Assembly: GCF_036345995.1 (NCBI RefSeq)
Contig: NZ_CP107796.1
Coordinates: 1,922,001-1,986,000, forward strand
Source of the DNA: Streptomyces sp. NBC_00557
Lineage (GTDB): Bacteria; Actinomycetota; Actinomycetes; Streptomycetales; Streptomycetaceae
Length of the DNA: 64,000 nucleotides
Direction of reading: 5' to 3'
This document shows positions 44,332 through 52,977 of this stretch, piece by piece. The notes beneath the pieces are model-generated. The model worked only from the letters and a program-made list of their open reading frames with translations, was not told the DNA's origin and searched no databases. Numbering within the stretch: the first letter of the stretch is position 1; each line of letters begins with the position of its first letter. The translations under genes were made by a program, and so were the position numbers.

Positions 44332-45980
44332 CGCTGTTCTCCTGGGCTGTGCCACTGCTGGCTGTCGTCGGCGGAAGGCTGGGGCGGGAAGCGGGGTTCG
44401 AACAGGCCGCGCGAGCGGTCCGGTTCGTCCGCCCGGCCGCGGTCGGCGGGCGCCTGCGGCACGGCGGCCGCCTGCGGCTCGGCGGGGGCGGGCGGGCCGG
44501 CCGGGTGCGGCTGGGGCTCGGTCCAGGCGCCGTACGACTGCGCCCGCTCGTGTCCGGTCCCGTGCCCCGGATCCTCGTGCCGGTGGGGGCGGGCGGCGTC
44601 GCGCTGCGCCGGCAGCCGGGGGACGTACGGCTGCTGGTGCTGGGCGTAGCGCGACTCGTACGCCTCCGAGTAGTGCTGGTAGGGGTCGATGCGGGGCGCG
44701 TAGAGCTGCATGGTCTCCGAGGAGTCGGTCCCGTCCGGCGCGTGCTCGGTCCGGCGGGCCGGTGCCGTGGCGGCGGGAGGCGCCGGCTCGTCGGCGCTCT
44801 CGTCCGGCGGCAGTTCGGCCAGGTGCTCCAGCAGGATCTCGCCCTGCCCGTGGATGTTGCCGATCGCGACCATCGACGAGTCGGGGCCGAGCATGTCCAG
44901 CATCTTCCCCATGAACTCCTCGGCGTCCCGCCTGTCGCCGCCGAGGTCCACGGCGCGCGAGCGGAACTCGGCGGGGATCGCGTCGATGGCGGACTTGGCC
45001 GGGTGGCCGATGACGAAGACGCGCTCGGGGTCGAGGTCGGGGATGATCTCGCCCATCTGGCCGTTGCGTTCGACGCGGTCGGGGCGGCAGTTGATGACCA
45101 CGTTGAGGGGGCGGTGGATGGCGCCGAGGTCGAGCAGCTGGTTGATGTTCATCAGCGTCGACTCGGGGTCGTTGGCCGCGAAGACGTTGGCGAAGCGCAG
45201 CTTCTTGCCGTCGTGCGTCAGGTAGCGCTCGACGGAGAGCACACCGGGGTCCGGCGGGGCGTCGTACATGCCCTGCAGGGCCGTCTCGCGGTCCACGCCG
45301 AGGAGTTCGGCGACGGCGAGGGCGATGGCCACGTTCTCCTTGAAGGTGAACCAGCTGAACCCGCGCAGCTCCTCGTCGGTGACGGTGTCGGGGTCGGCGT
45401 AGACGAGCTTGCAGTTACGGGCGTCCGCCTCCTCCTGGAGGATGTGGAAGCGGTCCTTCTCGGCGGTGACGCAGATGCCGTCCTCGGGCATCGAGCGGCA
45501 CAGCGAGCGGGCCACGTCGTCCAGGGTGGGGCCCATCTCGGCCAGGTGGTCCTCGCGGACGTTGCACAGCACGCCGATGGTGGAGCGGATCAGCTTGGAC
45601 TGGTTGATCTCCTGCAGCGCGGGCATGACGGCCATGCACTCGATGACCAGCGCGTCCGGCTTGTAGGCGGCGGCCCGGCGCACGATGCCGATCTGCTCGA
45701 CCACGTTGGCGATGCCGAACTTGCGGTAGACCGGCTCCTCGGTGGCGTCCGGGTGGATGAACCGGGCCGCGGTGCCGGTCGTCTTGGCGACGGTGGTGAG
45801 GCCGCCGCCGCGCAGGGCGCCCGCGCACAGCCGGGTGATGGAGGACTTGCCGCGGATGCCGTTGACCAGGACGCGGGTGGGGATGTGGTCCAGGTTGGTG
45901 AAGTGCCGCCGCTGCTCGATGACGCCCGCGGCGAGCAGTATCGCGCAGCAGACCAGCAGCACGGTGTAGAGGAAGAGCAC
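44328..45980 (-). CDS. capB: Poly-gamma-glutamate synthase CapB/PgsB-like ligase
   Basis: This 550-residue protein has an N-terminal membrane helix (residues about 1-20) and a Mur-ligase-like ATPase. The nucleotide loop is GIRGKSSITRL near residue 43, VIECMAVMPA and NVREDHLAEMG are CapB marks, and NCRPDRVER and FVIGHPA follow. It should ligate glutamate through its gamma carboxyl. B. subtilis PgsB is about 400 residues. Here residues after about 405 are a Pro/His/Gln/Tyr-rich tail of about 145 residues, which is unusual. It is followed immediately by capC with a 4-bp overlap. The gene order is A, sensor, B, C. Confidence 0.9.
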   Translation of the reverse strand: MLFLYTVLLVCCAILLAAGVIEQRRHFTNLDHIPTRVLVNGIRGKSSITRLCAGALRGGGLTTVAKTTGTAARFIHPDATEEPVYRKFGIANVVEQIGIVRRAAAYKPDALVIECMAVMPALQEINQSKLIRSTIGVLCNVREDHLAEMGPTLDDVARSLCRSMPEDGICVTAEKDRFHILQEEADARNCKLVYADPDTVTDEELRGFSWFTFKENVAIALAVAELLGVDRETALQGMYDAPPDPGVLSVERYLTHDGKKLRFANVFAANDPESTLMNINQLLDLGAIHRPLNVVINCRPDRVERNGQMGEIIPDLDPERVFVIGHPAKSAIDAIPAEFRSRAVDLGGDRRDAEEFMGKMLDMLGPDSSMVAIGNIHGQGEILLEHLAELPPDESADEPAPPAATAPARRTEHAPDGTDSSETMQLYAPRIDPYQHYSEAYESRYAQHQQPYVPRLPAQRDAARPHRHEDPGHGTGHERAQSYGAWTEPQPHPAGPPAPAEPQAAAVPQAPADRGRADEPDRSRGLFEPRFPPQPSADDSQQWHSPGEQR

Positions 45981-45986
45981 GGGTGA

Positions 45987-48386
45987 TCAGTTCCTTGTGT
46001 ACTGCTGGGGCGGGTACTGCTGCGGGGGGTACGGCTCCTGGTACGGCGGCTGCGCGTACCGTTCGGGCGGGTCCTGGCGCGGCCCGTCCGTCCCCGGCGG
46101 GTTGGGGCGGGGCGGCGGGGTGCGGCGGGGCTGCTGCCTGCGCTGGTCCTGCAGCTGCTGGCGGATCAGTTCCAGGGAGCGGGTGACGGCGCCGACCTCG
46201 TCGTGGTGCTGCGGGAAGAGCACGGTCTTGCGGTCGCCGTCGGCCAGTGCCTCGGCCCGGTCGGCGAGGGTGCGCATCGGCCGGGCGACGACCATGTGCA
46301 GCCAGCCCAGGCAGGCGACGGCCGCGGCGGCGCCGAGCAGACCGGCGAGGACGGTGCGGTTCTGGGTGTCGTACTCCGGGATGGGCAGGTGGTCGACGGG
46401 CTGCCAGCTGACCACGCTCCAGTGCAGCGACTGGGCCGACCCGCCGCCGGAGAACGGCGCGGCGGCGGCGATGCGCAGCCCGTTGTCCCGGTAGAGCACG
46501 CCGCTCGGCTGCGGCTTCTTGCCGAGCCGCTGGGTGCTGGCCTCGACGAGGTCCTTGAGGTGGCCGTCGGGCAGCGACTGGAAGGCGAGGAAGCCGGTGT
46601 TGCCGGCGATGACCTTGCTCTGGTCGTCCACGAGCCGGACCACGCCGAGGCCCGGCCGGGTCAGCAGGGCGTTGAAGAACTCGACGCGGAACTCGCCGAC
46701 CAGCCGGGCGCCGCCGCGGCCGGGTATCTCGGCGGCGGCGACGACCACGGGCTCCTTGCCGCCGCGGCCGAGCAGCCTGAGCGGCTTGTCGGAGACCCGG
46801 TTGGCCTGGATCACCTTGGGCTTCTTGCCCTCGCGGGCCTGGATCGCACCGTGCGCGTCGACGACGTAGAGGGAGCGGTAGCGCCTGTTCTCGTTGTAGG
46901 TGCGTTCCAGCACCCTCTCCATCGCCTCGGGCGAGGTCTTGTCGCCGATGAGGGAGGCGACGGACTGCAGGTCGGCGTCGCCCTCGTTGAGGGCGCGGCG
47001 GACCCGGTCGCTGAGCGTGTCGGTGCGTTCGCGCTGGTCGTTGACGAGCTGCCGGGGCACCTCGGCGCTGCTGCCGGCCCGGTTGACCAGCAGCATCAGC
47101 GGAGCGGACCAGGCCAGCAGCAGGACGGCGCAGACCGCGAGGAGGGCGCGGGTGCCGACCCGGCGCACCCCGCTCGGGCGGACGACGGGGCCGGTGGACT
47201 CCGGGCTCTCGCCGAGCAGTTGGCGGCGCAGCCGTTCCAGGGCGCCTCCGATGCGGTGCGCCTCGCCGTAGCCGGGGACGGTGACGGGCCGGGTCAGGTC
47301 GCCGCGGGTGAGCCGGCGGGACTCCAGGAACAGCCTCAGCAGCGGGCGCTGCACGGTGCCCAGCAGCACCGCCACGGCCAGGGCGCCGACGACGAGCAGG
47401 GCGCCGCCCGTGGCCAGCCCGAACACCGGGGACTGGGCCCGGCCGGACTCCTCGGTCACCCTGACCATGGAGACCACGGACAGGCCGAGCCCGGTGGCGG
47501 TGGTGCGCTCGCCGGGCGCGGACGCGGCGAGCGTGGCGTATCCGGCGACGGAGCGGTCGCCGGCCAGCTTGCCGCCGAGCAGGCTGCCGCTGACGCCCTG
47601 GTAGCCGCCGGTGCCGGGTTCCCTGCTGCTGCGCGGGTCCTGCTGGGCGCGGCGGGCGGCCTGCCGGGCGAACTCCGTCAGCTGCTCGCGGGAGGCCGTG
47701 AGGTCCTTGCGGTCGATGCTGTTGCGCGCGGACGCGGGGTCCGCGATGCCGTCCTCGCTGAGGATCGTGCCGCCGGAGTCGACGACGGCGATGGAGCGGA
47801 ACTGGCCGAGGCTGATGCCGGGGAACTTCAGGTTCCGGGAGGCGACCAGCAGCAGCTGCGGCTTGCCCGGCCAGGTCAGCAGTCCGAAGGACAGCAGCCG
47901 TACCTCGCCGTTCTTCTGCTGGACCATGCGCGGGGCCAGCCCGTCCTCGCCGCTGAGCGAGGACAGGTCCACGGAGGTCAGCGGCACCGTCTCGCCGCGG
48001 GCCGCGACCAGCTTGCCGGTGCGGATCTCGACGACGGCGGTGCCCATCCACTTCTGGTAGGTGCTGCCGAGCTTGTCGAGGACGGCGTCGCCGGTGACCG
48101 GCTGTCCGGCGCTGAAGAGTGCGGCGGACCGGGTGACGTCCTTGACGGACTCGTCGATGGAGGCGCGCAGCGCGATGGCGCCGTCCTCGGCGAAGTGCTG
48201 CTGGGAGGTCAGCACCGCCTTCGGTACGCCCGTGGTGTCGACGCGTCCCAGCACCAGGGCCGTGATGCCCGAGAGCGTCAGCAACAGCACCGAGAGGACC
48301 GCGATCGGCGGACGGATGCCTCCGATCAGCGACATGTCGGCTCGGCGGCGGGCTTTGTGCTGCCGCGCCGGGGGCGGTGACGCCAC
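45987..48386 (-). CDS. Two-module sensor-like membrane protein with HAMP domains and no output domain
   Basis: This 799-residue protein repeats a sensor layout. A membrane helix (25-48) is followed by an extracellular region (50-320), a helix (320-344) and a HAMP-like segment (345-392). A second set follows: helix (411-435), extracellular region (440-678), helix (679-701) and HAMP (702-755), ending in a Pro/Gln/Tyr-rich tail. The outer regions have the strand pattern of Cache-type ligand-binding domains. No kinase, phosphatase, cyclase or methyl-accepting domain follows. GTG 48386 has AGGAG 7 bases upstream. It ends 6 bp before capB, so it is likely co-expressed and may steer polymer synthesis. 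Confidence 0.7.
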   Translation of the reverse strand: MASPPPARQHKARRRADMSLIGGIRPPIAVLSVLLLTLSGITALVLGRVDTTGVPKAVLTSQQHFAEDGAIALRASIDESVKDVTRSAALFSAGQPVTGDAVLDKLGSTYQKWMGTAVVEIRTGKLVAARGETVPLTSVDLSSLSGEDGLAPRMVQQKNGEVRLLSFGLLTWPGKPQLLLVASRNLKFPGISLGQFRSIAVVDSGGTILSEDGIADPASARNSIDRKDLTASREQLTEFARQAARRAQQDPRSSREPGTGGYQGVSGSLLGGKLAGDRSVAGYATLAASAPGERTTATGLGLSVVSMVRVTEESGRAQSPVFGLATGGALLVVGALAVAVLLGTVQRPLLRLFLESRRLTRGDLTRPVTVPGYGEAHRIGGALERLRRQLLGESPESTGPVVRPSGVRRVGTRALLAVCAVLLLAWSAPLMLLVNRAGSSAEVPRQLVNDQRERTDTLSDRVRRALNEGDADLQSVASLIGDKTSPEAMERVLERTYNENRRYRSLYVVDAHGAIQAREGKKPKVIQANRVSDKPLRLLGRGGKEPVVVAAAEIPGRGGARLVGEFRVEFFNALLTRPGLGVVRLVDDQSKVIAGNTGFLAFQSLPDGHLKDLVEASTQRLGKKPQPSGVLYRDNGLRIAAAAPFSGGGSAQSLHWSVVSWQPVDHLPIPEYDTQNRTVLAGLLGAAAAVACLGWLHMVVARPMRTLADRAEALADGDRKTVLFPQHHDEVGAVTRSLELIRQQLQDQRRQQPRRTPPPRPNPPGTDGPRQDPPERYAQPPYQEPYPPQQYPPQQYTRN

Positions 48387-48410
48387 AGGAGGTCTCCTCG
48401 TGAAATGCGG

Positions 48411-48443
48411 TCCGGGCGCGCACATGAAAAGACCGCGCCCGGA
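48411..48443. terminator. Hairpin between capA and the sensor gene
   Basis: TCCGGGCGCG (48411-48420) pairs perfectly with CGCGCCCGGA (48434-48443), with a 13-base A-rich loop. It lies 120 bp after the capA stop and 25 bp before the sensor start, in an AT-richer 176-bp gap. It could attenuate or end the capA transcript. Confidence 0.6.
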
Positions 48444-48562
48444 AACCTCAGACAGACAAGAGGCCGGTTAAGTTGCAGTAAGTCCCACGTGATCTGCGCA
48501 ACATCGAGCACGAGTCGGATAAGGACGGACAAATGCCGTGCGGTTCGGGACCGGTACGGCGC

Positions 48563-49774
48563 CTATGCGGGCAGCGGGGTGAGCGGCTTGAGTCCGTCGG
48601 CACCCGCGCCGCGGTTGAGGAGGGTGCCCTCGGTGCGCTCGAAGGCCAGCCGCAGCCGGGCCCGTTGGGCGTCGGAGAGTCCGTGGTCGTCGCGGAGCGC
48701 GGCCGGCACGTCCAGCAGGCGGTAGTCCTTGGCGTCCTCGCCGGTGCGGTCGGCGGTGCCGCCGTCGCGGACGTTTTCCGCGTCCGGCGGGATCGTCAGC
48801 AGCGTCGGCTCGAAACGCGGCTGGACGTCCCAGTGACCCTTGCCGTGTTCGGTGAAGGTGAACCAGGCGATCACGCCCTCCTCGGTCAGACCGGTCGGCA
48901 CCTCGTGCCGGGCGATCTGGTTGCCGAGCCCGTAGGAGATCCAGGTCCCGCCGACCTTCTCCAGCGGCTCCACGACGTGCGCGTGGTGGCCGACGACCAG
49001 GTTGATGCCGGTGTTCCGGGCGATCTGCCGGGCGAAGGAGAGCTGCGCGGCCGACGGTTCCGGGTGGTGCTCGCGGCCCCAGTGCAGGGAGAGGATCACC
49101 ACCTCGGCGCCGGCCTTGCGGGCCCGCTGCTCGGCGGCCCTGATCCGGCCGAGGTCCTGGAGGTTGGCCAGCCAGGGCTTGTCCTTCGGCAGCCTGTGCG
49201 GCTCGTTGAAGCCGTACGCGTAGGAGAGCTGCGCGACCTTGACGCCCTTGACGTCCATGATCAGCGGGGTGTCCGCCTCCTTCTCGGTGCGGGCGGAGCC
49301 GGTGTGCTTCAGGCCGGCGGCGTCCAGGGCGTCCAGGGTGCGCTTCACACCGTCGTAGCCGTGGTCGAGGGTGTGGTTGGAGGCGGTGGAACAGGTGTCG
49401 TAGCCGATGTCCTTGATGGTCTTCGCCTGCTGCGGCGGCACCTGGAAGTCGGGGAAGCCCGCGAAGGGGCCCTGCGCCGGGCCCATCACCGGCTCGAAGT
49501 GGCAGATCGCCAGGTCCGCCTTGCTGATCACCGGCTTGATGCCGGCCATCATCGGCCCGAAGTCCATGCCGTCCACGCCCTTGCCGGTGCGCTGCGCGTC
49601 CTTGCGCGCCTGGTCGACCAGTTCGGGGTGCATGAGGATGTCCCCGGCGGCCGCGACGGTGAAGGAGCGCCCGCCGCCCTGGGCGTCGTCGGAGAGGAGG
49701 CCGCAGCCCGAGACGGCGGCGAGCAGGGAGAGCGGGGTCAGCAGGGACAGCAGGGTCCGGCTACGTCTGTTCAC
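48563..49774 (-). CDS. capA: CapA/PgsA-type metallophosphatase-fold lipoprotein
   Basis: This 403-residue protein has a lipoprotein signal (SLLAAVSGC) and a metallophosphatase-like CapA domain with AAAGDILMHPE, FEPVMGP, TASNHTLDHGYDG, SLHWGREHHP and VVGHHAHVVEP. PgsA/CapA is needed for poly-gamma-glutamate transport and attachment. GTG 49774 gives a proper signal peptide; the frame is open further upstream but overlaps the divergent gene. Only 20 bp separate it from the divergent start at 49795. This is the first gene of the cap unit. Confidence 0.9.
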   Translation of the reverse strand: MNRRSRTLLSLLTPLSLLAAVSGCGLLSDDAQGGGRSFTVAAAGDILMHPELVDQARKDAQRTGKGVDGMDFGPMMAGIKPVISKADLAICHFEPVMGPAQGPFAGFPDFQVPPQQAKTIKDIGYDTCSTASNHTLDHGYDGVKRTLDALDAAGLKHTGSARTEKEADTPLIMDVKGVKVAQLSYAYGFNEPHRLPKDKPWLANLQDLGRIRAAEQRARKAGAEVVILSLHWGREHHPEPSAAQLSFARQIARNTGINLVVGHHAHVVEPLEKVGGTWISYGLGNQIARHEVPTGLTEEGVIAWFTFTEHGKGHWDVQPRFEPTLLTIPPDAENVRDGGTADRTGEDAKDYRLLDVPAALRDDHGLSDAQRARLRLAFERTEGTLLNRGAGADGLKPLTPLPA

Positions 49775-49794
49775 CGGGATATCTTGATACAACC

Positions 49795-50790
49795 ATGAGA
49801 GCCCCTCGCTCACGCACCATAACGATCGCAGCACTTCTGCTGGTCATCGCCGCTGTCGCCGTCGGTCTCACCAGCCGGCTCCGGGCCGGGGGTGATGCGG
49901 ACGACGCCGGCCGGCCCGGCACGAAGGGGGCCGCGCGGATCGACCTGGCGCGGGAGGTGGCGGACTACACGCGCCGGTTCGGCCCCGGGCAGGGGTATCT
50001 GCCGCCCGGTCGGGCCGACCGCGAGGACATCGCCGCGGCGATCGGCCTGCTGCTCGACGGACGGCGCGCCCCAGCGGAACGGCGGCTCGCGGAACGGGAC
50101 TTCACCGTGCGCACGGTCGTCGACCGGCCCACCGGACGCCGCTACGCCGAGGTCGCGGACCGCACCGACTCCGCGGTGGCGCCGCGCGGCTGGGGCCGGG
50201 TCTACCTCGACCTGGACCACCGCCCGAGCTGGTCGGTGCAGGTTCCGCACCCCGGCTTCGACCTGGGCACCGAGCAGCTGGGCGTGCGGGTGCTGCGGGG
50301 CTCGCCCGGCGGGGTGCTGGTGATCGCGGGCGCACACCGCAAAGCGGGGGCCGGCAACTCCGCGGACGTGGCGCACCGCACGGACACCGTCTTCCACGCG
50401 ATCTGCGCCGAGCTGGCCCGGCGCGGGATGCCCGGCGTCCAGCTGCACGGTTTCGCCGCCTCCGCCGTGCCCGGCTACGACGTGGTCGCCTCCACCGGCG
50501 CCGGGTCGGCGGGCCGGCAGGACGGCCGCGAGCTGGCCGACGCCCTGCACGCCCGGGGTTTGCGGGTGTGCCGGGCCTGGGCGCGGTCCTGTCCGCTGGA
50601 GGGCCGTACGAACGTGCAGGGCATGGTGGCCGACGCCGACCATGTGCCGTTCCTGCACGTCGAGTTCTCCCCCGAGGTGCGCGCCGGCGGCGGGCCGGCC
50701 GAGCGGGCGGCGGCCGCGATCGCCGCGGTCACGGGCCGGTGGGCCCGGGAACCGGCACGGCCCGCGTCCGCGGCACCCGTGACAGACTGA
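49795..50790 (+). CDS. Predicted exported protein, divergent from capA
   Basis: This 331-residue protein has a membrane anchor or signal (about residues 8-26) and a globular domain (about 100-315) with VPHPGFDLGTEQLG, VIAGAHRKAG and AHRTDTVFHA. The conserved His, Asp and Glu suggest a metal or hydrolase site. I could not place it in a known family; poly-gamma-glutamate hydrolase families are one thing to test. It shares a 20-bp promoter zone with capA, so joint control is likely. No Shine-Dalgarno is visible, so it may be leaderless. Confidence 0.6.
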   Translation: MRAPRSRTITIAALLLVIAAVAVGLTSRLRAGGDADDAGRPGTKGAARIDLAREVADYTRRFGPGQGYLPPGRADREDIAAAIGLLLDGRRAPAERRLAERDFTVRTVVDRPTGRRYAEVADRTDSAVAPRGWGRVYLDLDHRPSWSVQVPHPGFDLGTEQLGVRVLRGSPGGVLVIAGAHRKAGAGNSADVAHRTDTVFHAICAELARRGMPGVQLHGFAASAVPGYDVVASTGAGSAGRQDGRELADALHARGLRVCRAWARSCPLEGRTNVQGMVADADHVPFLHVEFSPEVRAGGGPAERAAAAIAAVTGRWAREPARPASAAPVTD

Positions 50791-50828
50791 GCCCCCCAGG
50801 AGCACGCGACAGCAAGGCTGCCACCGCT

Positions 50829-51227
50829 ATGACGGATCCCTCGGGCGCCGGGCGTGAGCCCCTGCCCCTGCTCGTCGTCGACGGCGCGAACGTCGTGGGC
50901 TCGGTGCCCGACGGCTGGTGGCGGGACCGCCGGAGCGCCGCCGAGCGCCTGCGCGACCGGCTGGCGCCGCTCGCCCGGACCGGCGTGCCCGGCCTGCCCG
51001 GTCCGCTGGAGCTGGTCCTGGTGGTGGAGGGCGCAGCCAGGGGCGTGGCCTCGGTGCCCGGGGTGCGCGTCGAGGACGCGCCGGGCAGCGGCGACGACCG
51101 CATCGTGGATCTCGCGGCGGCGGCCGGCGACCGCCCGTGCCTCGTCGTCACGGCCGACCGGGAGCTGCGCCGCCGGGTCCGGGAACACGGGGCCGAGGTC
51201 ACCGGGCCGCGTACGGTACTGGGCTGA
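50829..51227 (+). CDS. Small PIN/NYN-like domain protein
   Basis: This 132-residue protein opens with VVDGANVVGSVPDGWWRDR, which fits the first acidic motif of NYN/PIN RNases, and ends with VTADRELRRRVREHGAEV, the typical last acidic motif. GSGDDRIVDLA supplies further acidic residues. Such domains cut RNA with a metal ion. It is often annotated as NTP pyrophosphohydrolase, which the sequence does not support. ATG 50829 is weakly preceded by AAGG. It follows the divergent cap gene by 38 bp on the same strand. Confidence 0.7.
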   Translation: MTDPSGAGREPLPLLVVDGANVVGSVPDGWWRDRRSAAERLRDRLAPLARTGVPGLPGPLELVLVVEGAARGVASVPGVRVEDAPGSGDDRIVDLAAAAGDRPCLVVTADRELRRRVREHGAEVTGPRTVLG

Positions 51228-51302
51228 GCGCGGCACGGGTACGGCACCGGGCCGGCCCCCGGATGCCGCCGGACGAGACGTGGAGCCGCCCGGGGCGGGC
51301 GG

Positions 51303-52823
51303 TCACCGGTTGTCTCCGGGGGACGGCCGGGGCTCCTCGGCGGGGGCCTGCCGGCCCGGGGCCAGCCGGCTGTGCGTGCGGCCGTAGAAGAAGTAGACGA
51401 CGAAACCGATCACCATCCAGATCGCGAACCGCAGCCAGGTCTCGGCCGGCAGGTTGAGCATCAGCCACAGCGAGGCGCACACCGACAGGACCGGGATGAC
51501 CGGCACCCACGGGGTGCGGAAGGCGCGCGGCAGGTCCGGGCGGGTCCGGCGCAGGATGATCACGCTGATCGCGACGACGACGAACGCGAAGAGCGTGCCG
51601 ATGTTCACCAGCTCGGCCAGCTCGCTCAGGCTGGTGAAGCCGGCGACGATCGCGATGATCACGCCGAGCAGGATGGTCGGCCGGTGCGGGGTGCGGAAGC
51701 GCGGGTGGACGCGGGAGAAGAAGCGCGGCAGCAGCCCGTCGCGGCTCATCGCGAAGAACACCCGGGTCTGGCCGAGCAGCAGGATCATGCAGACCGTGGT
51801 CAGGCCGACGGCGGCGCCGAAGCTGATGACACCCGCGTACCAGGGGTGCCCGATGGCCTTGAAGGCGTCGGCGAGCGGCGCGTCCACGGACAGCTTGGAG
51901 TACTTCTGCATGCCGGTGACCACGATGGAGACGGCGACGTACAGCACGGTGCAGATGAACAGGGAGCCGAGGATGCCGCGCGGCATGTCCCGCTGCGGGT
52001 TGCGGGTCTCCTCGGCGGCCGTGGCGACGATGTCGAAGCCGATGAACGCGAAGAACACCACCGAGGCGGCGGTGAAGATGCCCATCACGCCGAAGTCGGC
52101 GGGCGCCCAGCCGAAGATCAGCTGGATCAGCGGGGCCTTCAGGTTCCCGCCCGCCGACACCGGCCGGGGGTGCGGGATGAACGGCGTGTAGTTGGCGGAG
52201 TTCACGAAGAAGGCGCCCGCGACGATCACGATGAGGACGACGGCCACCTTGACGGCCACGACGAGCGAGGTGATCCGGGCCGACAGCTTCATGCCGAGGA
52301 CGAGGATGCCGGTGAGCACCAGCACCAGGGCGGCGGCGAGGATGTCGAAGCCGAAGCCGGAGGCGGTGTCCCGGCTGGCCAGGTAGTCCGGCAGGTGCCA
52401 GCCGGCGTTGTCCAGCAGGGAGCGGATGTAGCCGGACCAGCCGACCGCCACCACCGCCGTACCGAGCGCGAACTCCAGGACCAGGTCCCAGCCGATGATC
52501 CAGGCGGGCAGCTCGCCCAGGGAGGCGTAGCTGAACGTGTACGCCGAGCCCGCCACGGGGACCGTGGACGCGAACTCGGCGTAGCAGAGGGCGGCGAGCG
52601 CGCAGACCACGCCGGCCACCACGAAGGCCAGGGCCACCGCCGGGCCGGCGTTGTTCTTGGCGACCTGTCCGGTGAGGACGAAGATGCCGGTGCCGATGAT
52701 GACGCCGACGCCGAAGACGGTCAGATCCAGCGCGGAGAGGGATTTCTTGAGCGAATGCTCCGGTTCCTCGGTGTCCTGGATGGACTGCTCGACGTTCTTC
52801 GTCCTGAACAGCGCGCTGCTCAC
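51303..52823 (-). CDS. APC-family amino acid permease
   Basis: This 506-residue membrane protein has about 12-14 helices and the cationic amino-acid transporter pattern LTVFGVGVIIGTGIFVLTG at the start, VAGSAYTFSYASLGE and FIGFDIVATAAEETRNPQRD in the middle. Similar proteins import or exchange basic or branched amino acids. GTG 52823 has GGGAGGT 6 bases upstream. It is transcribed toward the NYN gene and ends 75 bp from it. The substrate is not decided by the sequence. Confidence 0.88.
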   Translation of the reverse strand: MSSALFRTKNVEQSIQDTEEPEHSLKKSLSALDLTVFGVGVIIGTGIFVLTGQVAKNNAGPAVALAFVVAGVVCALAALCYAEFASTVPVAGSAYTFSYASLGELPAWIIGWDLVLEFALGTAVVAVGWSGYIRSLLDNAGWHLPDYLASRDTASGFGFDILAAALVLVLTGILVLGMKLSARITSLVVAVKVAVVLIVIVAGAFFVNSANYTPFIPHPRPVSAGGNLKAPLIQLIFGWAPADFGVMGIFTAASVVFFAFIGFDIVATAAEETRNPQRDMPRGILGSLFICTVLYVAVSIVVTGMQKYSKLSVDAPLADAFKAIGHPWYAGVISFGAAVGLTTVCMILLLGQTRVFFAMSRDGLLPRFFSRVHPRFRTPHRPTILLGVIIAIVAGFTSLSELAELVNIGTLFAFVVVAISVIILRRTRPDLPRAFRTPWVPVIPVLSVCASLWLMLNLPAETWLRFAIWMVIGFVVYFFYGRTHSRLAPGRQAPAEEPRPSPGDNR

Positions 52824-52917
52824 GTACCTACCTCCCACGCTCGGGGGCCACGCCCTGGCCCGTCATGATCGAGAGGGTCGGGATGCGTATGCCCCGGCAC
52901 AGGCAGGTTCACGCAAG

Positions 52918-52959
52918 CGGGCCGGTTCCGCCACCGCAAGGAGTGGCGGGACCGGCCCG
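52918..52959 (-). terminator. Terminator of dxs
   Basis: A 17-bp stem (52918-52934 with 52943-52959, one mismatch) with an 8-base loop stands 18 bp past the dxs stop, on the minus strand. It separates dxs from the permease gene. Confidence 0.8.
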
Positions 52960-52977
52960 TGCGGGGCGGGTTCCGGA

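Noticed and set aside
44332..44355. ATG start for capC
   Set aside because: It would lie inside capB without a ribosome-binding site; TTG 44331 has AGGAG and a coupled TTGA overlap.
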